A stretch of DNA of 64,000 nt from Talpa occidentalis (Eukaryota; Chordata; Mammalia; Eulipotyphla; Talpidae), in the NCBI RefSeq assembly GCF_014898055.3, contig NW_023605083.1:93273483-93337482 (forward strand), given 5' to 3'. A program made the translations under genes and the position numbers. The notes beneath the pieces were generated by a model, which saw only the letters and a program-made list of their open reading frames with translations, made no database searches and was not told the DNA's origin. Below are positions 24,401 through 36,400 of this stretch, one piece after another (positions within the stretch are counted from its first letter, which is position 1; the number at the start of each line of letters is the position of its first letter).

Positions 24401-27400
24401 CTGGCGTCCCTGTGATGCCGCCCTTAAAAGCCCAGTCTCAGCCTAGGTGAATCCCATCTACCTATGCCCACACCCTATTCCAGGTGCCCGCCATCAGGCA
24501 TGCATTCAGGACTGCAAGGATCCATCATCTATCCTGATGGCGGGAGGGCAGAAAAGCCCGACAATTTTCCTTACCCTACAGTAGATATACCACAATTTTT
24601 TGATCCATTCGTCTGTTTGGAGGTATTTGGGTTGTTTCCGTATCTTGGCTATTGTAAATAATACTGCAGTAAACATAGACGTTGAGCCTGAATTTGAACC
24701 CAGATTGATCTGACTGAAAAACCCAAATTCATTCAATTAGGCCATGCTAGTGAATTCAACCTCCAGGATAGGTGAAAATTCTACCTCTGAACCATTGACC
24801 CCCAACCCAACCTCTAGTAGATTGTAGACTATGGCTGAGAGATTGTAGACTATGACTGCAATTTCTGGTGGCTGTGACACCTAAGTCTACATGTGCCTGC
24901 CTCCACGCCTTGCAAACCCACTCAAGGGCCAGGCCAGTATTTGAGAGGCAGTTGCCCTATAAATGAATGGCTCAGGAGTTCTGCCCATTTTCCCATAAAT
25001 GCAAAGTCTTCAATAATGTTCTTTGATTTCCTGGCTTGATTGACTGAAACTGTATGCAGAATGCAGGTGTGATACAGTGACTTATAATAAAAATCTTGGT
25101 CTTCTCCTTATTTCTGACATAGAGCTTCTAAAACCCTTTTTAATTTGTGATATCTAAGTGATATTTGATATTTGTGCCTAAGTGATGAGAACAATAAAGG
25201 TGTCTTGATATTCATAACAAGCCCTTTTCAGCTGTACTCAGATTTACGTTCATAAGCTGACTTTGGAAAAGTGAGGGCCTGATTGCTGGGAGAACCAATC
25301 CTGTGATTAGAGGGTTGGAAATTCAATCCTCCCTCTTCTCCTTCCCATACCTTCAGGGACGGGAGAGGCTGGAAGTTCAGTCAATCACCGATGACCGATG
25401 ATTTCATCAGCTGTGCCTATATAGTGAAGGAACAGCCGGCAGCTCATCTTAGGCAGTGTCAGGAACTGAGTATTGTGCAGGACAATCAAATGGACCTGCA
25501 CTCTAGACACTGAGAAGGTAGCTGGGGCTGCACTGGGAGAGAGGAGCTGTGTCCTTGCAGTAAATCCTTAGTGCTCCTGAGCTCCTAAACAGGTGAGGAG
25601 AGAGCATTCAGCAGTGGACTTAGAATGGAGTCTTTAGGAAACAACCAGTCCCAGATATCTGACCTGGGTTTACACGTGGTTTTAGGCATTTCCATTTGCA
25701 GCATTAGTCCTGGGGCTGGAGGCAGACCACTGGCCCCTAAGATAGAGGAAGGGCGCTCTGTGCTTTCTGATGGGCTCCCTTGTCTCCTCAGGGCTTTGCA
25801 CCTCAGGAGGCCTGGAGGCCCCCCACATGTCAAACTGGCCGTGGAGTGGGACAGCTGCATCAAGGAGCGGTGAGTGCAGCGAGTCTGACTCCATCTGGGG
25901 GCCAGACTGTGATTTCCCCCATGTGACTGCAGGGCAGGGCGCCTGCCTCCTTGTGCCATGTCGTCCATTCTTCTGAGATGCCCAATGCCAATAGTCTGCA
26001 TAGAAACACTAAGGGCAGTCATGATGATGATGGTGGGTGATGTTGTAGTGATAACAGCAATGGTGGGAAATGGTTGTGTGTCACTTACCTACTCCTGTGC
26101 CAGTGCCTCTGAGCATTTACGCGTATGTACTTTAGTTAGCCTTCATCACACCCTGGAAGGGGATCATGTCTATAAGCCACATTTTCAGATGTGGAGACTG
26201 AGGCACAGAGAGGTTAAACAATGCTTAGTGTCACACAGCTTCTACATGTCAGAGCCAAGATTGAAATTCAGGCTCTCTGACTTGAGTCTGCACTTTTAAT
26301 CATTGCCTCTGTGGCACTGAGTGCTCCCACCTTACTTTGAAAAAGGACACTGTGCAGTCCAGCAAGTATCTAATCTCCTAGGTGCTCTGGGATGAGGACA
26401 CAGAGATGAGTAAGCCAAGGATTTGGTCCACCATGGAGCCAGTGAGGGAGATGGGGAGTTCTGGTAGAACTGAGTTTGCATATGTCAGGCTACGTATGAG
26501 GTGCCTTTGCCTGCCTGGCGATACCTCTTTGCTGAGCAGAAACTTGGGTTTAGCCTCCCGAGGATTGCAGAGCCCTGAATGCCTTGGTTTCCTCTCCGGC
26601 AGCCTGTTCGGGAGTCTCCAGGAGGAGCGGGTCCAGGATGCAGACAGTGTGTGGCGACAGCAACAGGCGCACCAGCAGCACAGCTGCACCTTAGACGAAT
26701 GTTTTCAGTTCTACACCAAGGAAGAGCAGGTCTCATCCTAGGGGTCCACTCTCTACTAGGGAAGGGGGCTGGCTATCTGTCAGGGGATTGGTCAGTTCCC
26801 TTGAAGGGCCTCACAGTCCCCACTTCCTTTGCAGCTAGCCCAGGATGATGCATGGAAATGCCCCCACTGCAAAGCCCTGCAGCAGGGCATGGTGAAGCTG
26901 AGCCTGTGGACTCTGCCTGACATCCTCATCATCCACCTCAAGAGGTTCTGCCAAGTGGGCGAGAGAAGAAACAAGCTATCAACGCTGGTGAAGTTTCCAC
27001 TCTCTGGCCTCGACATGGCTCCCCACGTGGCTCAGAGAAGCACCAGCCCCCCGCACACTCAGGGCCCCCGGCCTTCTTGGAAGCAGCCAGCCTACCTGCC
27101 CTCCAGCTACCCACTGAACTTCCTGTATGACTTGTATGCCGTCTGCAACCACCACGGCAGTCTGCAAGGTGGGCATTACACAGGTGAGCTTTGCCTCTTG
27201 ACCTCTGCCTGCCTTGGCACATGTTATGGCTGTGGCCTGGGCCTCAACAAGACAAGAGTCTCTTGGAATGCTGAGCTCAGCACTTGATCATGCTGATGCC
27301 TCCCCGGCCACACACCAGGCATCTGGTAGAGGGAAGGGGCCTGGTTCAAGCTGTGGACTTGTGTTAGGTCAGTGGAGAGAACACAAAGTTAGTGACAGCC

Positions 27401-30400
27401 TGGAATTTTGACCATATCAAATATAAATGGATAATTGTTGGAACCGAAAGAATCACTGGTGATTCAGCACAAGGACCCTTTTCTTAAAAATCAGATTTAG
27501 TATTTTTTTATCTGTGGGGTACATTTAATTATCCTTCAGAGACACTTAAGAGAAGTAGACCAGTAGAAAGGTAGAAACAAGTAGCTGGGCCACTCATTCA
27601 GTTACTCATAACCATATACCTTTGTTTATTCCATTCTAGAATAATATGAATGACTTCAGTTTTTGAGAAAATGCTTTAAAATATTTCACCTTTTGAAACG
27701 TGCACTATGTACTTTGAACAGTGTATTGATATACTTGCATCTTTTAAACACACTGGACTACATAGAAATCCAGGATCATCGCTCCTTCTTTCCTTAACAA
27801 ATCTTTGTTAAGTAGCCATTTTATGCCAGGCCCCGTGCTAGGTGCTGAACAGGGAAGTGATGAACAAGGAAGATACGAAATTTCAGACACAGATGATACA
27901 AAGGTGCTTGTCACTTTAGCTACCTGGCATTATGAAAAGGTGACTGATTGATTGTGTCTGAGATAGGATAAGACTGCACTGAGGATGTTACATTTCTGTG
28001 AAGAGCTAAAGGGTGAGGTAGAACTAGCCATGTGAATAATGGTAGAAAGAGTGTCATGGGCAGCACTACTAGCATGTGCAAAGGCCCTGAGGCAGAAATA
28101 GTTTGGTGTGTTTAAGAACTGATGAAAACCTGTCATGCCTGAAGTGAAGTGCAGTGACTGTGGGGTAAGTAGCACAAGATGGGGCTGGAGAAGTAGGCAG
28201 GGTTGGATCAGAAGATACTGTAAGCCATGGACAAGAGTTTGCATTTTTTCCAAAGGGTGATGAGAAGCCATTAATAGATTTTAGACAGAGGAGTAAAGAC
28301 ATAATGTAGTTTACAACTGAGGTAGTAGCTCTGCTCTGTGGAGAACTGAATGAAAGGAATAAGAATGCAAGTTGGCATTCCATTAAGGAGAATGTTTTGG
28401 GGGCTCAAGTGAGAGGTCGAATTGCCTAGGACTCAGGTGGTAACAATCAGGATATTGAAGACACTTGTGGAAGTAGAAGCAGTAAGACTGGCTTTGGGGT
28501 TGGGTGTAGGATGGGAAGAGAAGGGAAAGAGAAGAGCAAAGATGAATTCTGGGGAACCTGACAGAGGTTAGTGCAGGGGTCTGCAAACTATGGCCCATGA
28601 GCCAAATCCAACCTAACACCTGATTTTGTGTAGCCCAGTAATTAAAAATGGTTTTGCACTTTAAAAAGGTGGTAAAAAAAGGTGATGAGCAAAAAGAATA
28701 TTTGGCAGAGACCTTATGTGACCTGCAAAGCCTAAAATATTTGTTATTTGGCCCATGACAGAAAAAGTTGACTGACTGCTAGATTGGTGGGTTAGGGTAT
28801 CATTCACTGAGATGTGGAAGGTAGGCAAAGAGCATTTTGTTATGATTGTCTGGAAGGTGGTGAAAATCTTCCTTATGAACTTTTTTTTTTTTTTTTTTGT
28901 GGGACCCTCGCCAGTGGCCGGGGACCGAACCAGTGCTGCGGAGGCTGAGGGCAGCCTCGCAACCCAGCGCTCAACCGCTGCACCACCGGGGAGGCCCCCT
29001 TATGAACTTTTTCTTAAAGTTTTCACTTTAGTTCTTAGGTATGATAGAAGTATGCCGTAATCCCAACTGCATGTTTTCATTGCCTACTGAGTCAGAAATG
29101 TGCATTTTGAAGCTTCTTATAAGAAATGGAGTGAACGTTGATGTTATTGTCTGGCTAATTAACTTTTGTTGGAGATTTTCCTGAGCAATGCCTGCAATAG
29201 AAGGATGCTACTTAAATTAACGTCATATATTGAGAATCTGGTAGTAGGACTGTTTGATCCTTTGGTCAGACAAAATGCCTTTGGTCAGAAGTGGACCAAC
29301 TTCCTCATTCTGTTTACAAGTATGTTCACTTTTCAGCTATGCCAGGGGGAGATATCTTCCTGCTTTTTGAGGCTCCAATAATTGGGACTTGATGTTTGAC
29401 CCTTTGCAGCCTACTGCCGGAACTCTCTGGATGGTCAGTGGTACAGTTATGATGATAGCACAGTGGAACCGCTTCTAGAAGATGAGGTCAATACCCGAGG
29501 GGCTTACATCCTATTTTATCAGAAACGGAACAGCATCCCTCTCTGGTCGGCCAGCAGCTCCATGAGAGGTAGGCGCTACAAGAGGGGGATTTGGGGTGTC
29601 TCTCTAAGGACTGGAGAGATGATTAGTTGCACAGCAAACACCAGGAGCAAGCAAGGATCTGAAAGAGGGGGTTCTGGCTGTTGCTACAGAGTTTGGGGTG
29701 CTACAGTCTAGTATTTCATTTGTGAGGATGCAGGATGGACAAACCGAAATCCAAGAAAGGGGAAAACGTAATTTCTCTGTCTGTGACAGGTGGCACTTGG
29801 TGGTGTGAAATTCCATATTTCTAGTCTCATTCATATCAAACTAGATTTGAATTAACCTTGTGCAATATAGACCTGCACCGGTCCTATTAGAAAGGGAGGG
29901 CCAGGCTTTTGCAGGAAATGTGGCTACTCAACCACATTCCACAATAGGCCTATTAGATAATCTCAGACTTGTTTGGATGTCTAGAGGGGAAAAAAAGATC
30001 AAAGTTAACCTTTTTTTAATGTGATTTTTTTTTTTCACTTTGAAAACTAGCCATTCTTTGGCCAGTTCTTTTTTAATTATTCAGATTTCCCAACACCCCT
30101 CTCCCCCATAATTGTAGGAGGTGACCAAATAAAACCAAGCTGCCCCACCAAGTCTAAATCAACCCTAATGCAGTCTGCCTTTCTTTTACAGAAGACAGAC
30201 ATAGAAAGAAGAATGACAATAAACCATGTTTAGAAAACTGGAGTTGATGACAAGTAATTTTATGAAAAAAAGCATTTCTACACTCATGAACCTCATTCCC
30301 CCCCCATCCCCCGCACCATCCAGCCCCTGGGCCCAAATGCCTTCCTATAAAATGTTCAGCTTGATCACTTGGTTACTCACTTGCAGGTTTCACCTCTGGT

Positions 30401-33400
30401 CATTACCTTCCACTGCTGTAATTCTTCTCTGGACCTGTAGTTCCAGGGGATGGGGTCGGGAGCGTGGCCATGAGCATCCTTTGCGGCCCCGCAGGGGTGT
30501 ACTTGGGTCCAACCTGCGCTCTGTGCTTCCTCCCCAGGTTCCACCAGCTCTTCCTTATCTGATCACTGGCTGCTGAGGCTCGGGAGCAATGACTGTAGTA
30601 CCCAGGGAAGCGTGCTGTCTTGGAGCTCAGCCCCTGCCTCCTCCCACCCCCAGGTGCCCGACTCTCCTGTTTTCACAAACGGTGTCTCCAGTCAGGAAAA
30701 AGGTACGTTTGATCACATACAAAGGTATGTGGGCTAGGTTTGCTGATTTTGTTTTCATTTTCTCTAACAACCACTGTTCCTCATCTTAGCGAAAGTACTG
30801 GCACCTCTTGGCCTTGTGTATAGAGAGGCAGTCATTAGGAGAGGTTTATTCTTCACTCAAATTGGGTTTTGGGTGACTTTCCGGTCACCAGCATCCTTTC
30901 TGTGTTCTCTGGAGCTTACTGTTGAGAGAGAGGACGACAACAAGTGTATGAATGTAATGGTGTTGAGTAGTGGGCATAAGGGGAAGAGTAAAACACCGAG
31001 GAGTAAGGGTGGGTGTGGGGAGTCAGGTTTCGAGTGCTGCTTTTCCAGGTGGTCACCATGGAGCAGAGAACTGAGTGGGTGAGTCGTGTAGAATCCCGGG
31101 GTGTGCTGCTGGTGGGGTGAAGGCCCTGAGCGGGACTGCATGGACATGTGTGAGGGGCAGGAGAGACCAGAGCTGGGAGCAGCTGAGAGTGGATGAGGAG
31201 GACAGTGATAGGTCAGCACTGGCAGGGCCATGGCATGCTTTGACCCAGGGGATGAAGTTTGCATTTCATTCCAAGTGCAGTGGAGGCCTGGTGGGGAATT
31301 TTGAGCGTGTAGGTCATTCCTTTGATATTAGGGAAGATTTACTATGCTGTTTCAACTTTTATGAATTTATGGTATAGTTTGAAGTCTGGACATGTCGTTC
31401 TACCAACTTTTTGCCTGCTGTCATTTTGCCCTCCCCTTTTGTTTTGTGAACCCTTCTTCTAAGTTAGTTTTACTTAGTTTCTGATAGTGTGTTACATTTT
31501 TTTTTTTAATTCAGAGCCTATTTTATAATGGGATTATTCAGTCTATTCATATAATGTAACAACTACAAAACTTGATTCCATTTCAAACATTTTCTGACAT
31601 TTATTTCTTTATTTTTCCTGATTTGATCATGTTACTATTTTTTTTCTTTGTGAATTTAGAAGTCCTGTTATTCTTTCCCATATTGCCAATTGTTATTTTA
31701 TTCTTTGGATATTTATAATCTGATGCATTTTCCCATTACTATATAGATACCAGAAGCCAAGTATTTCCTGCCAGTCATTCTACTCTATCACTTCTCTCCT
31801 TTCCAATAAGATCAGGCCTATACCATGCAGCCATGTCACTCTCTGCAAAACGAGAACTTTGAAATACTTTAATGGGCTCCTTCTGTTTATTTGAGAAACT
31901 CCCCTACCTCAATTCCCAGTTCTTAGATTTTGCTGAGATGGTTTCAAACACTGTTCCAGACTGTAATTAGAATTCCTCTTGCATTCCTTTCCTGTTCCAA
32001 CACATGCCCTTAACTTCATGGTGTACATTCTAAGACCATCTGTCCCCATGCATGGGATGGCACATCAGGTCTGCTGGACACTTCTTACTGTCTGTCTTTG
32101 TTTCTATCACCCTTGATCTTCAGGTGTCAGTTCTGATTCTTCAGTGTTTGTTCAGAATTCTTTTCAGATATGTGTGGTATGTTCTCTCACTCGTTGTGCA
32201 GCCACAAATATTTTCTTTCACCTGGGAGTGAGTGGCAGCTCAGCTGGTTGGAGGACTCTTGGGGTGTGATCCTTTTCTCTCGGGCATTTGTAGATGTTTT
32301 CCCACGGTCCCTGGGCCCCAGGGCTGCAGAGGAGAGGCCCATTCTTTTGTCACACGAGAGTCATTTGTTCTTTCTGGCTGAAAGCTTTTAAAGTTCTGCC
32401 TCAAGACTCTGAAGTTTAGAAATTCTTCCAGAACATGCTTAGGTCTGTGTTTTTGTTCATCACTCCTACCTGGAACTTGGGGAGGTCTCTTTTTCCACAG
32501 AGGCAGCTTGTCTCGAGGGGAATGTTTTTGGGGTTTGTCTGTTTTTGTCTCTCCTACTTCTCAAATTCCTGTTATTTGCCTGTTGGGTCTTCTGGATCCA
32601 TCCCTTAAGTCTCCTAAAACCCCCTGTGGTTTCTATCTCATTGTCATTTTGCTTTATGACGTGAGACATTGCTTTCACAATTATGAATTTCAAGATCATT
32701 TCAAGTCATCTTGTGGGTCTCAACAGTGATCCTGCATGCCTTCCATTCGTTTACTGAATTTTAAAAACTAGAATGTCAAATTTTTCAGTCCCCGGTACTT
32801 GAAACTCCTTGAGAGCACTTATGTTTAGTTCTATCTGTTTCTGCTGGCAGCGCTACTTTATTAGGGGCCTGGTCTGGTGGTTCTGGGACTCTCGGCCCTT
32901 CTGGCTCTAAACACTACACGTTGCGCAGGGGAAGGAGGCGTGTTTGGGGGTTAGCACCCAGGCATGTCTGAGCACCAGTTCTGCCTCTCGCATTCAGCAT
33001 CCCTAAGGCCTTCTGGGGTGGGGACCAGTGGTTCTTGCCCTTCCCTCCCCCTGAGGTGAGATATTTGGTCAATAGTGTGGGTCTCTCTGTCCTTATGCCA
33101 CGTGTTTCTCAGTTTATCTAGAGCACCCCCTCTCCTTCAGATTACCCAAGAGATGAGGGAAATAAAGAAAAGATAGCAAAGGACCTTTCTGTCCTCACTG
33201 CCGACTTGGAAAAGAGGAGGGACGAGTGGTGTGGGTAGTCATGGTTCCCAGGAGATGGAGCTCAGCAGAGATGTTGCCCTGGCCTCGGGCCCCTTCAAGC
33301 CAGGAAGAAAGGCCGGCACTTTTAGGGCCTCTGCCAAGCCTTCTTGCCACCTGCCAGGGCTACGGGGAGTGTTCTCTCCTTTTGAAAAGCTGAAAGTCAC

Positions 33401-36400
33401 AGCATTGTCCTCCTAACACAAAGCTTCTCTTTCTGCCCTTCCCAGGGTTATAGAAGAGGAAAAAAACCTTCATACACATCTCAGACCCCAGAACAGCTTT
33501 TTTCCCCTCTGAGGAATGGGAATTTGATGGTGGAGCAATGAGGTCAATCAAAACTGAAATTACACAGTAATTTGGGTGAAATTGCATTTAAGGCTGGCTA
33601 ACCATTTAAAGCAATGCTTTTAAGAAAAAAAAAAAGCCAAATATTATCTGTGAAAAACCTGAAATGTGAAATTCTCCAGGAACCCCTGAGGTGCTTTCAA
33701 ACTGCTCCAGTAGTTAGTGGGTGTTCTCCCACTTCCCCTTTCTGTCATTCATTTTGGGTCCCTGGCTGCTTGTGCCACCCTGCCCCTGCCCCCCTCTAGG
33801 CCCCCTCTGGGCCAGATCTGCCCGGTTCTAGGCCCCTGGCGCTCCCCCCAGCCCTCTACCCTGTCTGCACTTCAGATCATGGGTTTGTGGCAGCGTCCAT
33901 CCTTGCTCATTTTTGCAGTTGTGCTCATATCTGTGACGAGAGAGGACAACTGGGGGTGAAAGGCTTGTGTGGTTGACCGAGCTCTAGCTCTCAATGCGTA
34001 TGACCTTGTACTTGTGGGTTGTGTGTTTTGGATAAAAGCTGCTTTCTTGGTGATTGCAGACATCTTGTAATTCAAAGCATCTTATTGGTACAATGACTGA
34101 TGACTGAGTGTTTCTTTTTTACTTCTTAAAAAATTGCATTGAAATGTCCATGATGACACTTAACCATCGTCACCATTTTTAAGTGTCAGTTCGGTGTTTT
34201 GAAAAACACTCACGGCATGGGCTGCCATCACCACCACCATCTCCAGAACGCTTGTCATCTTATTGATCCGAAGCTCAATACCTATTAAACATTCATTTCC
34301 CCTTTCCCCTCTCCCTCCTGTAAACTTTCTGCCCCTCTAATTTTGACTGAGTACCTCATGCAGTGGATTCATCCAGTGTTTGTCTTTTTGTGACTATTTG
34401 AGGTTACTTGAGGTTACAAATTAATTTTAGGATAGGCTTTCTGCAATAGATCTCATTGGGATCTTGATAGGGATTATATTGAATTTGTAGATCACAATGG
34501 GAAATACTGACATTTTTACAATATTAAACCTTCCAATTCATGAACATGGAATATTCCCATTCATTTATGTCCTCTTTCATTTCTTTCAGTGGTTTGGTAG
34601 TTTTTAATTGTATGAGTTTTTCATCTCCCTGGTTAAGTTAATAATAAGTATTTTGTTCTTTTTGGTGCTATTGAAACTGTTTTTATTTCTGACTGTTTCT
34701 TAAGAAAAAATACACAATTTTGGATACATATATGTTCCCTTTAGAAATGTTGAGATGTAGGAAAGAGTTAGAAGAAAATCAGTCACATCGCTTCTCGACC
34801 TTTTGGCTAAGATCAAGTGTAGAAGAAAATCAGTCACACCAACACCCCTACAACTCCCTCTACACCTGTCATTTTAGTATTTATTTCTTCATACTTATTT
34901 GTATGTTTTCATATATGTGTATAATTCACATACACACATGTAGACATGTGTATATTTTTGCAAGTTGGTTTATATTATGTTTCTCAAGACTCTATTTTTC
35001 AATTAACAGTATATAGAAAAAAATCATTTTTCTGAAAAAGGAACCCTAATTCACTGTTGGTGGGAATATGAATCAGTGCAACCATTGTGGAGAGCAATCT
35101 GGATCTACCTTAAAAAACAAAAAAATGGAGATACTATATAATCCAGCAGTCCCACCTTTGGGCATATACCAACACAATATGAAACTATTAACGCAAAAAC
35201 ACACGTGTTCCATAATGTTCATGGCAGCTTATTTGGAATAGCTAGGGCATGGAAGCAGCCCAAATGTCCGTTAACAGATGACTGGATCAAGATGTGGTAC
35301 ATACATACCATGGAGTACTATACAGCTATAAGAAAGGATGAAATGCAACAATTTTCAACAAAATGGAGGGAATTTGAGGAACTATATGCAGTAAAATAAG
35401 AGTGCTGAACAAAACAAATGCTGGACATTTTTACAGCAGAAAATTGGATAATGTGAAATACTTTTAAAAATCAAAGGACATCAATTAACATCTCTGAGGT
35501 TAAGTGGGAGGGAGAGGGAGGGGCAAGAAGACAAAGAATTGTGGTAGGAAAAAAATTTTAAATACATATTGGCAATCGTGTTAGTGAATTGTCAATTTTC
35601 TGAGATGCAGTGATAGTATCGTGGTCATGGAGAGTAATGTCTTCAGTTTTAGGAGACACCTGCTGAAATATTTAGGGGTAAAGGATCATAATATCTACAA
35701 CCTATTTTGAAATAGTTTAGAGAGAGATATGTAGATAAACATATAATTTTTTCCCACTATATCCAGATGTTACAAAATATAGAATGAAGTTATATGTGGC
35801 TTTCTGAGATATTAAACACATGTTTCATTTTTGTTTAAGCCCAGAATAGGGTACCTGAGATTCTTGCACCTGAAGGAACTAGCACCTAATTTGACCTGAA
35901 AAGCAGGGATGCTTTCTGAGCATTCTGTTTCATGGAAATACTTTACAATGAATGAAAATGATATTAAGCCATAGGACTAGGTGCCTCTGAGACTGAGTTT
36001 ACCAGGGATCTGTACTGCCCGGGCATATAGTGACCTGCTTTGGCTCTGGCTTGTCTTGAGACTGCAAGTAAATAAATGGATTCATTGGACAGCGGTTGAA
36101 AATGATGGTGCTCCCAAGATCAGGAATTGTTTGTGTCCTGCTCACCACAGTGTCCTCAGTGGCCAGCTCAGCACCTGACATGTCCAAGGTGCTCCATCCA
36201 TGTTTGTTAGGTGACTGTGTGACTCTCATTGCAACTGGCGGGATGTTTGAACACTGATGCTTTGGTGTCTCTTTCAGGAGGCTTGGGGCCCACACCTCTG
36301 GTACGCGGTGTACGAGGCCGAAGCATCAGCATGAAGGTGCATACTCCTCCCCGAATCAAGCAGGGACCCTTCAAGACCATGCCCCTCCGGTGGTCTTTTG

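Noticed and set aside
21019..24580. A provirus bounded by two LTRs
   Set aside because: Each LTR has its own distinct 4-bp duplication, the second lies within an L1, and the sequence between them contains a USP43 exon and L1 pieces, not retroviral genes.
25585..26022. 145-codon minus-strand open frame
   Set aside because: It is antisense to USP43 exon h and its introns, with no recognisable domain or gene context; a shadow frame of a GC-richer stretch.
30857..31264. 135-codon minus-strand open frame
   Set aside because: It lies within an ancient repeat-like block; Ser/Pro/His-rich and no homologue recognised.
36273..36283. NAGNAG-type tandem acceptor (cag|gag) at the last USP43 exon
   Set aside because: The second acceptor would be GAG, which is weakly used; use would only remove one residue.
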